Assembly (NCBI GenBank): GCA_017628435.1
Contig: JAGBZE010000148.1
Span: 1 to 9,121, forward strand
Length of the DNA: 9,121 nucleotides
Reading direction: 5' to 3'
Source of the DNA: Akkermansia sp.
Lineage (GTDB): Bacteria > Verrucomicrobiota > Verrucomicrobiia > Verrucomicrobiales > Akkermansiaceae
This document shows, one piece after another, positions 1 through 6,474 of this stretch. The notes under the pieces are model-generated. The model saw only the letters and a program-made list of their open reading frames with translations. It ran no database searches and had not been told where the DNA came from. Every line of letters starts with the position of its first letter. Position 1 is the stretch's first letter. A program made the translations under genes and the position numbers.

Positions 1-48
1 CGTATCCCCGAAGGCTTCGGTGGCGATGACGAAGAAGCCGATGAGTAG
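1..48 (+). CDS. C-terminal end of a gene cut by the window edge, probably ExbB/TolQ-type proton channel subunit
   Basis: Only the last 15 codons are present, reading RIPEGFGGDDEEADE and then TAG at 46-48. The residues carry no family motif; the ExbB/TolQ (MotA-type channel) assignment is inferred only from position, because two ExbD genes follow directly on the same strand and ExbB normally precedes ExbD. Frame 1 was chosen because it gives a natural acidic tail and reaches a stop; frame 2 would give an improbable Arg/Lys-only tail and frame 3 stops at once. After the TAG the same frame continues for twelve more codons, almost all Glu (EYEEEEEEEEEA), to TGA at 85-87, so the true or ancestral end may be 87. 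ExbB C-termini are normally cytoplasmic. Confidence 0.5.
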   Translation, partial: RIPEGFGGDDEEADE

Positions 49-104
49 GAATACGAGGAAGAGGAGGAAGAAGAGGAGGAGGCCTGATTCCTCCCGATTT
101 CCGG

Positions 105-140
105 ACCGGCTCTGATGCCCGCGAGTAGCTCAGGGCCGGT
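105..140 (+). other. Intergenic hairpin before the first exbD
   Basis: An 11-bp inverted repeat: 105-115 (ACCGGCTCTGA) pairs with 130-140 (TCAGGGCCGGT), with one G-U wobble and a 14-nt loop. No T-tract follows, so it does not look like an intrinsic terminator. It could stabilise or mark a processing site in the exbB-exbD message. It lies 30 nt upstream of the exbD start and is followed by an eight-C run at 152-159. Confidence 0.45.
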
Positions 141-170
141 GTAACCAAGAACCCCCCCCGTCTATTTTAT

Positions 171-689
171 ATGGCAAAGAAAAGACGAGAGCAAGAGGAG
201 ACGAAGGCAGAGCTGAACATGTCGTCCATGATGGATGCCTGCTTCCTGCTTATTATTTTCTTCGTGGTGAACGCCTCTCAGATTACCGTGGCCAAGGACC
301 CCTGCGTCAAGATGCCCAATGCGGTGACCTGCTCGGAAATGAAAGACGCCAACGGTTGTATTGTGGTCAACGTCTTCCCTGATGTGGATAAGATGGATGC
401 CCGCACAGCCGATAAGTTTGGTACCATGTACCAGCCCGGTGTTGTCTGGAGTGTATCTGATGGTGCTAAGACAATCGGCTATGCCCAGGAGCAGACCCAG
501 GATCTGACCGACTTCATCACCAAGCAGATTGAGATGTGGAAGGCCAAGAACATGGATCCTGCCCAGATTCGTCTGTATGTGCGTGGTGACAAGGACGCCC
601 CGTGGGATCGTTCCGCTACGGCTATCCGTTGCGCCGCTGCTGCCGGTTTGAACAATATCGTGTTCGGCACTCTGCCCGCCAGAGGTTAA
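171..689 (+). CDS. exbD: ExbD/TolR-family biopolymer transport protein (first copy)
   Basis: Predicted inner-membrane subunit that works with ExbB/TolQ to turn proton flow into force on a periplasmic partner. The 172 residues follow the family plan: a basic cytoplasmic N-terminus (AKKRR), one transmembrane helix at about residues 22-40 preceded by NMSSMMDACFLL, and a periplasmic domain ending in a typical ExbD C-terminal segment (LYVRGDKDAP... then AAAAGLNNIVFGT). Asp22 matches the proton-carrying Asp of ExbD. Odd points are Cys24 two residues after that Asp, and four further Cys (45, 54, 63, 154) in the normally Cys-poor periplasmic part. The ATG at 171 is the only possible start: the frame is closed by TAG at 126-128 and has no other start codon between. 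There is no SD; a C8 run sits about 11 nt upstream. The next exbD begins 26 nt after the stop, so the two are probably cotranscribed. Confidence 0.88.
   Translation: MAKKRREQEETKAELNMSSMMDACFLLIIFFVVNASQITVAKDPCVKMPNAVTCSEMKDANGCIVVNVFPDVDKMDARTADKFGTMYQPGVVWSVSDGAKTIGYAQEQTQDLTDFITKQIEMWKAKNMDPAQIRLYVRGDKDAPWDRSATAIRCAAAAGLNNIVFGTLPARG
214..250 (+). repeat. 37-nt near-identical segment shared by the two exbD genes, copy 1
   Basis: Positions 214-250 match 765-801 at 35 of 37 bases. The two differences are synonymous (Asp GAT/GAC and Ala GCC/GCT). The segment encodes NMSSMMDACFLL, the start of the transmembrane helix with the catalytic Asp. The rest of the genes do not align well at the nucleotide level. 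Confidence 0.85.
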
Positions 690-715
690 TTTAACGAAGA
701 AAGGTTTTATCAGAT

Positions 716-1207
716 ATGGCAAGACGTAAACAACGTGCCGTGGAGGAAGAGGGAGATCCTGAGATGAACATGTCGTCCATGATGGACGCTTGCTTCCTGC
801 TCCTGATTTACTTCATTGTGGCTACCTCTCTGGTGAGTGAGAAACGCCTGAGCGTATCTCTTCCCGGCTCCAGCGCTGGCAGTGGTACCCCGCCGCCCCT
901 GGAACCCGGCCGAATCAAGGTGGAGGCCAGCGGTGCTGTCTACTGGAATGGCGACATGCCCATGGGCGGCCCCATGAATCCGACGCTTGATCCGCGTACT
1001 CCCGAATACCGCGAGGAGCGCGAGCTGCGCGAGCTGGTAGATGCTCTTAAGAACCTGGCAGAAGCTGCCAAGGCTGCAGATACGAATCCTATCGTTATGG
1101 TTGAGGGTGCTTCGACCACTCCGCATCAGCGTATTGTGGACGTGATGGCTGCACTTTCCGAAGCCGGTATTTCTACTGTAGGCCTTAACACCGCTGCCCA
1201 GGACTAA
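716..1207 (+). CDS. exbD: ExbD/TolR-family biopolymer transport protein (second copy)
   Basis: Second ExbD-type subunit, 163 residues. The basic N-terminus (MARRKQR) turns acidic just before one transmembrane helix at about residues 22-40, which carries the expected Asp at position 24 (NMSSMMDACFLLL). A periplasmic domain follows, with the LSVSLP segment typical of the family after the helix and a C-terminal VDVMAALSEAGISTVGLNT segment matching the usual ExbD end. A Pro/Gly-rich insert and a charged helix (about residues 98-120) separate these. Unlike the first copy, the periplasmic part has no Cys, and outside the helix core the two proteins are very different. They may therefore form a heteromer or serve different partners. 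A weak SD (GAAAGG) lies about 15 nt upstream of the ATG. Genes for paired ExbD proteins are common in Bacteroidota and PVC bacteria. Confidence 0.88.
   Translation: MARRKQRAVEEEGDPEMNMSSMMDACFLLLIYFIVATSLVSEKRLSVSLPGSSAGSGTPPPLEPGRIKVEASGAVYWNGDMPMGGPMNPTLDPRTPEYREERELRELVDALKNLAEAAKAADTNPIVMVEGASTTPHQRIVDVMAALSEAGISTVGLNTAAQD
765..801 (+). repeat. 37-nt near-identical segment shared by the two exbD genes, copy 2
   Basis: Second copy of the segment at 214-250, in the same codon phase of the downstream exbD gene. Confidence 0.85.
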
Positions 1208-1223
1208 CCCCGTAACCGGGCTC

Positions 1224-1269
1224 AGGAGGGGAGCGTGTCGGACTCTGATTCCGCGTGCTCCCCTTCTTT
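1224..1269 (+). terminator. Hairpin with short U-tract between exbD2 and the TPR gene; weak terminator or attenuator
   Basis: A 15-bp stem (1224-1238 with 1253-1267) contains an unbroken core in which AGGGGAGC pairs with GCTCCCCT, plus several G-U wobbles, around a 14-nt loop. It is followed by only two or three T, so termination is probably partial. It lies in the 101-nt gap before the TPR gene and could lower expression of the downstream genes relative to exbB/exbD. Confidence 0.55.
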
Positions 1270-1308
1270 GTCCCTGACATTCGACAATTTTCAACATCAA
1301 ATTAATTT

Positions 1309-4300
1309 ATGAATACTTATACCACAGCAGTATCTGTGATGGCCGCTCTGGCATTCTCTATGCCGATGGTGTGCCAGGCACAGGACCCGCTGGCTTCCCT
1401 CACCAAGGTTAAGACCTTGGCTAGTCAGGGTAAGACAGACGAGGCCGTGTCTCTCTGCGACGCGGTGATTAAGAAATTCAGCGGCAAGGGAGCAACTGCG
1501 AGGCAGTTCTCCTATGTGCTGCCGTTCTATGCCTGGGAAAAGGGCGTTACTTATTTCAAGGGCGGACGCTACGAAGAGGCATACAACGCCTTCAAGGATT
1601 TCATGGATAATCCGAAGTGGCGTGACCCTGCCACTCTGGCCAAGGCCAAGGAGAATATTCCCGGCCAGCCGGAGGCATATGAGCCGTATTTCACCTATGC
1701 GTTGTTCCAGATGGGCAACTGCCGTTATAAGCAGGGCATGGGGATTGAGGGTAAGAATAATGGCGACAAGTCTAAGTTTGAGGACGCCATTGCCTGCTTC
1801 GAGAAGTACCTGGGCTTGATTAAGAGTAACAAGGTAAGCGCCATGGAGAAGAAGCTGAAAATGGAAGGCCAGATTTGCTTCATCCTGGTGCAGGCCAACA
1901 TTCTGAAGGCTAAGCCTGATTTCAAGAAGGCTGCTGAGTATCTTGAAATGAGCCGCTCGGTGAAGGGTAGTGTGCCGGATGAAATGGCCATGGAGGGCCT
2001 GAATACCATTGTAAATGTGGCTATCTCTAACCCGGAGAACGTGGGTTGGGTGTATAAGCTCATTGAATCCAGCCGCTCCAGCTATAATCTGGATCCTGCC
2101 CGTGCTGCCCGTAACTCCAATAAGTTCTACAATATGGGCCAGCGCGCCTATAAGGTGATGGAGAGTGCTCTGATTGAGGGTAAGGATGAGCTGGCAGTTG
2201 AGGCTGCTCGCTCGGCTAATGTGCTTTTTGGTCTGGTGACGGATATGCCCGTGGCCCGTACGGCACTGGCTGCCCAGGTGAAGTCCTTCGGTGCATACAA
2301 CAAGCCGTTTGTGGATAAGGGCACAGGTGTGAAGCTGAATGGAGCCAGTAGCAAGAAGTTGATGGCGAGCTACAAGACCCTTGCTGAGAAGGGAGCCGAG
2401 TTTGACGGCTTCTCTGTTCTTTCCTCTGCAACCATTGCTAAGGATATGGGTTCCAACCGTCTGGCTAAGGGCGGTTTCCAGGTGCTCTATGATCGCTATG
2501 GTAAGCTTGCGCTTCCTGCCAAGGGTGAGGGCGCAGAGCCGCGTTCCCTGCGTAACTCTGTAATCATGCAGCTGGGCTCGCTTTGCCGCCTTACGGGCGA
2601 TGATGAGGCCGGTCTGAAATACGAGAAGATGCTGGAAGGTGCCGATATGGGTGACCAGACCAAGGTGCTTGTATTCCAGAAGTTGCAGCGTACGATTGAC
2701 GAAAAGGATTGGCAGAATGTTATCCCTTGCGCTGAGGAAGTTATCGGGCATTTCAAGGATGACAAGACCAATAAACTGTATCTGACGGCTCGTTACATTA
2801 TCGTTGCGGCTCACTACCAGCTGGGCGCTTATGAGGAGGTAGTCAAGACTGCCAAGGCCCTCATTGATAGTGGTGAGATGAAGTCAGTTGAAGGCAAGGA
2901 TGGATTGAAACCCGAGGAAGCCGCTAACTATGATAACTACGTGTACTATTTCCTGATGGATTCCTACGGTCGTCTGGCTGCTCAGGATCCCAGCAAGCAT
3001 ACGGATGCTATCAAGGTGTTTGAAGCATATGCTGCTAAGTACACCACGGCTGATCTGAAGATGGCTCCCTTTGCAGATAAGATGTACTACAGTGCTATTG
3101 ACCAGCACATGAAGCGTGGAGCAGTGGCTGCTGATGCCGCCTCCGCTGAGGCTGATAGAAAGGCTGCGCTCAAGTACTGTGATCACCTCTGCACCACCTG
3201 GCCGACCAGTGATCTGTATCCCACAGTTGAGCTGCTCGCTGCCGGTATGCTGCTCAATGATGCCGATGATGCTGTGAAGGCAACGGCTATGCCTCGTTTG
3301 CAGCGCGCTGCTGAGGCAGGTATCAAGCAGAAAAATAAGACTGGCCGTTCCACTGCTGCAAATGCTCTGTTCTGGCTGGCTTCCTACTCTGCCGAATACC
3401 CCGCAGAGGGCGAAACGGAGGAGGCGGCCAAGGCTCGCTGCCGTGAGTATGCCGAGCGCTATTGGACGGAAGGCGATTCTGAGGGCGATCCCTTTGCTTT
3501 GCCGATAGCTGCGCTGTATCTCTCCATGGTGACCAATAAGGAGGAATTCGAGACGGCCGTGAAGCGTGCTCAGGATGTAATTGCCCGCGAAGCTACTTAC
3601 ATGTTCAAGAATGAGAAGTCTGATCCTGAGCTGGAAAAGACCATCAATTCCTATGTGGATGCGTATGTCAGTGGCAATAAGACCTACCTTGGCAAGACGC
3701 TGACTCTGGAGGAAAAGAACGCTCATTTCACGAACTTCCCCGGCATTGACCCGGCAGACAAGTATGCCAATGCTATTTTCCGCATGGCCCAGATTAACTC
3801 CATGAACCAGGAGCTGATAGCCGTTAAGGAAGATAAGGCTGCCTACGAGAAGATGAGCAACCAGATTCAGGAGGTGTTCCGCAATATGACGAACACCTTC
3901 AAGCCGGCTGACCTCACGAATTACATCTGCGTGCAGGTGGGTGATTACCTTGTGCAGTATGTAGGCAAGTTCCCGGATCCTGCTGCCCGTACAGAGGAAC
4001 TGGGCATGGCTGAGGCATACTATAGCGCTGTGATTGAGCGTAATCGCGATTATGTGGCTGATGCTGAGCTGGGCCTGGCTAACACACTGGCCTACTCCAA
4101 GGATTCTGCCAAGCAGAGCAAGGCTGCTGAGCTGTACACCAAGGTGGCTGCTAATCCGGATCCCACTGTAGGTGGCCCGGCATTGGTGGGGCTTACCAAA
4201 CTGCACCTGCGCACTGGCAATGCTTCGGCTGCTATTGAGTCCACCAAGAAGTATATGGCTAATCGCCAGAATCAGCGTGATCGTCTGGAAATGATGCTGA

Positions 4301-4698
4301 TGCAGGGTGAGGCCTATACTCAGGCTAACGATTCGAAGAACGCTTTGCTTGCCTACATGAACTTGTTCAACCAGCACAAGGCAAAAGTGGAGTATTCTGC
4401 CAAGGCTTGCGTAGCTATCATGGAGATCTTCTGGAAGCGCAATAATCCTATGCAAGGAGACCGCCTGCAGAAGGGATTCCAGAATTCCGACCGCTGGACT
4501 GCCTGGAATACGGGCCAGCTGTATCTGGATCTGCTTCGTCGCAATGGCTTCGAGGAAAAGATGACTCCTGAGCAGCGTGACGAGTACAACAAGGTGGTGT
4601 CTGCGGTGCATAACTATGGCACTGACCCTGCTGTGATGAAGGAAGATAAGGCTAATAAGGAATTTAAGCGTAATCTGCAGAGCAGCAAGAAGAAGTAA
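1309..4698 (+). CDS. Large exported TPR/alpha-solenoid protein, likely periplasmic partner of the ExbB/ExbD motor
   Basis: 1129 residues. A signal peptide with a hydrophobic core at about 7-21 ends in CQA, with likely cleavage after Ala24; its n-region has no Lys/Arg, which is unusual. TAA at 1303-1305 closes the frame just upstream, so ATG 1309 is the earliest start; there is no SD. The rest is helical with TPR-like repeats. Examples are GKTDEAVSLCDAVIKKF (41-57), the helix pair AWEKGVTYFKGGRYEEAYNA (75-94), LGAYEEVVKTAKALI (505-519), and a clearer block at about 897-1045 with ELYTKV and LLAYMNLFNQH helices. The tail is Lys-rich (SSKKK). TPR proteins act as scaffolds, and a periplasmic TPR protein beside ExbB/ExbD is known from several systems, such as TonB2-type loci of Vibrio. 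Its role here as adaptor or outer-membrane link is inference. No enzyme motif was seen. The next gene starts 21 nt downstream. Confidence 0.8.
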   Translation: MNTYTTAVSVMAALAFSMPMVCQAQDPLASLTKVKTLASQGKTDEAVSLCDAVIKKFSGKGATARQFSYVLPFYAWEKGVTYFKGGRYEEAYNAFKDFMDNPKWRDPATLAKAKENIPGQPEAYEPYFTYALFQMGNCRYKQGMGIEGKNNGDKSKFEDAIACFEKYLGLIKSNKVSAMEKKLKMEGQICFILVQANILKAKPDFKKAAEYLEMSRSVKGSVPDEMAMEGLNTIVNVAISNPENVGWVYKLIESSRSSYNLDPARAARNSNKFYNMGQRAYKVMESALIEGKDELAVEAARSANVLFGLVTDMPVARTALAAQVKSFGAYNKPFVDKGTGVKLNGASSKKLMASYKTLAEKGAEFDGFSVLSSATIAKDMGSNRLAKGGFQVLYDRYGKLALPAKGEGAEPRSLRNSVIMQLGSLCRLTGDDEAGLKYEKMLEGADMGDQTKVLVFQKLQRTIDEKDWQNVIPCAEEVIGHFKDDKTNKLYLTARYIIVAAHYQLGAYEEVVKTAKALIDSGEMKSVEGKDGLKPEEAANYDNYVYYFLMDSYGRLAAQDPSKHTDAIKVFEAYAAKYTTADLKMAPFADKMYYSAIDQHMKRGAVAADAASAEADRKAALKYCDHLCTTWPTSDLYPTVELLAAGMLLNDADDAVKATAMPRLQRAAEAGIKQKNKTGRSTAANALFWLASYSAEYPAEGETEEAAKARCREYAERYWTEGDSEGDPFALPIAALYLSMVTNKEEFETAVKRAQDVIAREATYMFKNEKSDPELEKTINSYVDAYVSGNKTYLGKTLTLEEKNAHFTNFPGIDPADKYANAIFRMAQINSMNQELIAVKEDKAAYEKMSNQIQEVFRNMTNTFKPADLTNYICVQVGDYLVQYVGKFPDPAARTEELGMAEAYYSAVIERNRDYVADAELGLANTLAYSKDSAKQSKAAELYTKVAANPDPTVGGPALVGLTKLHLRTGNASAAIESTKKYMANRQNQRDRLEMMLMQGEAYTQANDSKNALLAYMNLFNQHKAKVEYSAKACVAIMEIFWKRNNPMQGDRLQKGFQNSDRWTAWNTGQLYLDLLRRNGFEEKMTPEQRDEYNKVVSAVHNYGTDPAVMKEDKANKEFKRNLQSSKKK

Positions 4699-4719
4699 TC
4701 ATAAACCCTGTTTCGAGAT

Positions 4720-5739
4720 ATGAAATTAATCAAGAATATCGGATTTGCCCTGGCAGCGTTTTCCTGCGTGCAGTTTGCAGCCGCCCAGCAGGCACCGGCC
4801 GCCAACAAGCTTAGCGCCTATGTGGCTATACCTGGTGCTGGCACAGGGTTAATGGTGTTGGAGCGCAGTGATGGTAATGGTACCTTCTTCTACCTGCAGA
4901 AGGGAACAGATCAGCTCATGCAGGCCAAGGCTTCTGCATGCAAGTTGTTCTACATTCAGACCCCGGCAGATATGGCTGGTGCACTGCGTTCGTTCTACGA
5001 TGGCGATTATGCTGCCGCCCGCAAGGCATTTGCCTCTGTGAAGAAGAAGTATGCGGCTTATGCCGGTCTGCCGGGTTCTCCCTGCACCATGGCTGCTCTT
5101 CATGAGGTGACCTGCGCTGCGCGTATGCTTGATGTTGCGGCCCTGAAGTCGCTAGCTGCCAGTATTCCTGGCGAAAGCGCGCTGAATGCCGCTGAACAGG
5201 CTCGCCTGGATGCTGCTCGTGTGCTGGGGATGGTTAATGACCAGCCGGATTCCTTTGCCCCCACCAAGGAGGCTGTGGAGGCTGCCATGAAGAAGCATGC
5301 CCGCAACCTTGATAGTGAGAGCAATGGCTGGCTGCGCTATGCACTGGCTCGTGCCGCCGCTGCTCAGGTGCCTGCAGATCAGCTGCAGGGTACTATTGCA
5401 GAGGACAAAGTGAAGGCTGCCAGTGTGGCAGTGGATTTCTACTGTCAGGCTGTGATGAGCATGCATGGCTCTCATAAGGCTGTTCCGGCAGATGCCTTGA
5501 ATCGTGCACTGGCTCTTCTCTGGGCTATGCCTGGTGTGAAGGATTATGCCGCCAAGGTTTCCAAGCCTGTAGATAAGAAGCAATGGAATGCAGCTCCCCG
5601 CGATTTCCGCGAGGCTGCCAGTATGGCCCGTTATATCAAGACTCTGTATCCTGCAGAAGGAAATGCCGCGGACTCCCTGGTGGACAAGGTAGATGCATTC
5701 TACTTCAACGCCAAGAAGGGGGCCAAGAAGGGCGAGTAA
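4720..5739 (+). CDS. Exported Ala-rich helical protein of unknown function, last gene of the exbD operon
   Basis: 339 residues with a classic signal peptide: MKLIKN, a hydrophobic stretch, then FAAA followed by QQ, with likely cleavage after Ala22. I do not recognise a family. The mature N-terminus (about 31-80) looks beta-rich (LSAYVAIPGAGTGLMVLERS, then FFYLQKG). From about residue 85 onward it is Ala-rich and helical, with a TPR-like helix pair at GDYAAARKAFASVKKKY (95-111). Cys74, 122, 132 and 242 in the mature part could form disulfides. The end is basic and repetitive (AKKGAKKGE). The 21-nt gap from the TPR gene and the strong terminator 18 nt after the stop make it the distal gene of the ExbD-TPR operon, so a role as periplasmic accessory of that complex is the simplest guess. 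There is no SD before ATG 4720. Confidence 0.72.
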   Translation: MKLIKNIGFALAAFSCVQFAAAQQAPAANKLSAYVAIPGAGTGLMVLERSDGNGTFFYLQKGTDQLMQAKASACKLFYIQTPADMAGALRSFYDGDYAAARKAFASVKKKYAAYAGLPGSPCTMAALHEVTCAARMLDVAALKSLAASIPGESALNAAEQARLDAARVLGMVNDQPDSFAPTKEAVEAAMKKHARNLDSESNGWLRYALARAAAAQVPADQLQGTIAEDKVKAASVAVDFYCQAVMSMHGSHKAVPADALNRALALLWAMPGVKDYAAKVSKPVDKKQWNAAPRDFREAASMARYIKTLYPAEGNAADSLVDKVDAFYFNAKKGAKKGE

Positions 5740-5756
5740 AGCAGAAATGAATTATC

Positions 5757-5794
5757 ATCCGCGGGGCGTTTTGCCCCGCGGATTTCTTTTTTTT
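5757..5794 (+). terminator. Strong intrinsic terminator ending the exbD-TPR operon
   Basis: An 11-bp perfect GC-rich stem (5757-5767 with 5773-5783) with a GTTTT loop is followed by a U-rich run to 5794 (TTTC then eight T). It is the best terminator in the window. The SD of the next gene begins only seven bases after the T-run. Confidence 0.95.
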
Positions 5795-5800
5795 GAGCGA

Positions 5801-5807
5801 AAGGAGG
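5801..5807 (+). promoter_or_regulatory. Consensus ribosome binding site fixing the GNAT start
   Basis: AAGGAGG with 8 nt spacing to ATG 5816. It decides against an upstream in-frame ATG at 5693, which would place the start inside the previous gene and translate through the terminator. It is the only consensus SD in front of a gene here. Confidence 0.9.
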
Positions 5808-5815
5808 ATATCGAT

Positions 5816-6301
5816 ATGGTAGACATGCTGGTCAGACTGTATGCGTTGCCGGCAGGAGAGCCGCTCCGTGCATCGCTGGCAGAGCAGGGGGTGCTGGTGC
5901 GTTCGTGCCGCCCTTTTGAAATGCATGCGGTGGAGGAATGGATTGCCCGCACATTCAGTACGCGCTGGGTGAGTGAATTTCAGGTTGCCATGGCGCATCA
6001 GCCTTGTGGCTGCATCATTGCCACGCGGGATAAGCAGGTGATCGGCTTTGCGTGCTTTGATGCCACTGCCCGCGGATTCATCGGCCCCATGGGGGTGGAT
6101 CCGGAACTCCGCCAAAGTGGGGTAGGCAAGGCGCTTCTCATAACTGCCCTGGAGCAGATGCGCGCCATGGGGTATGCTTATGCCGTCATCGGAGGTACGG
6201 GACCGCAGGAGTTTTATGCCCGCACGGTGGGAGCCACGGTTATTGAAGGCTCTGATCCCGGTTTTTACGCAGATATTCTCCCTGAACCCGGTAGAAGTTA
6301 G
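5816..6301 (+). CDS. GNAT-family N-acetyltransferase
   Basis: 161 residues, the usual size for a single GNAT domain, predicted cytoplasmic. It would transfer an acetyl (acyl) group from acetyl-CoA to an amine. The acetyl-CoA pyrophosphate-binding motif A is clear: strand GFIGPMGVDPELR (about 87-99) then Q100-S-G-V-G-K105, matching Q/R-x-x-G-x-G/A, followed by helix ALLITALEQMRAMG. The motif B region follows as AYAVIGGTGPQEFYARTVGATV (121-142), with the Tyr134 typical of the family. The strand VIGFACFD (75-82) precedes motif A. The substrate cannot be read from the sequence. The start at 5816 is set by the AAGGAGG; an ATG three codons later (5825) is less well spaced. The start lies 22 nt after the preceding terminator's U-run, so it depends on read-through or on a promoter inside the upstream gene. 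It uses more GC-ending codons than the exbD operon. No convincing terminator follows it. Confidence 0.85.
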   Translation: MVDMLVRLYALPAGEPLRASLAEQGVLVRSCRPFEMHAVEEWIARTFSTRWVSEFQVAMAHQPCGCIIATRDKQVIGFACFDATARGFIGPMGVDPELRQSGVGKALLITALEQMRAMGYAYAVIGGTGPQEFYARTVGATVIEGSDPGFYADILPEPGRS

Positions 6302-6417
6302 AGAATGAAGGTAGCCGCCTGTGCAGGAATTTAAGGCTGGCATAGTTCTGAAATTGAAGTAAGTCTGCTTGCGGCTTGAAAAATCTGCTCTTTTTTCTTC
6401 AATCGTCATTCTTTACC

Positions 6418-6446
6418 TTGACACGTGACGGAAATCCTGCTAATTT
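6418..6446 (+). promoter_or_regulatory. Sigma70-like promoter for the acidic lipoprotein gene
   Basis: A perfect -35 TTGACA (6418-6423), a 17-bp spacer, and -10 TAATTT (6441-6446) preceded by TG at 6438-6439 (extended -10). Transcription would start near 6453, giving a leader of about 22 nt before ATG 6475. The -10 hexamer itself matches only 3 of 6 consensus bases; the -35, spacing and TG motif carry the call. Confidence 0.65.
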
Positions 6447-6474
6447 TTGGAACGTAGATTATCTTATTCCCTCC

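Noticed and set aside
55..82. Polypurine AGGAGG-containing run as a ribosome binding site
   Set aside because: No start codon follows at useful spacing; it is explained by Glu codons of the acidic tail.
1268..1308. Promoter directly before the TPR gene (TTCGAC at 1280 with TAATTT at 1303)
   Set aside because: The -35 is poor and the predicted start would fall inside the coding sequence.
1297..4611. Long open frames on the minus strand opposite the TPR gene (about 505 and 575 codons)
   Set aside because: They lie wholly antisense to a gene with a signal peptide and TPR pattern, are rich in His/Leu/Ser as expected for shadows, and have no family motif.
5693..5815. N-terminal extension of the GNAT protein from an ATG at 5693
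   Set aside because: It would overlap the preceding gene and translate through the terminator; the AAGGAGG 8 nt before ATG 5816 fixes the start.
6302..6417. Terminator after the GNAT gene (T-run at 6391-6396)
   Set aside because: No stable stem precedes the T-run; only short, mismatched repeats are visible.
6376..6474. TTG start 33 codons upstream of the lipoprotein ATG
   Set aside because: It would hide the lipoprotein signal peptide and lies upstream of the best promoter.
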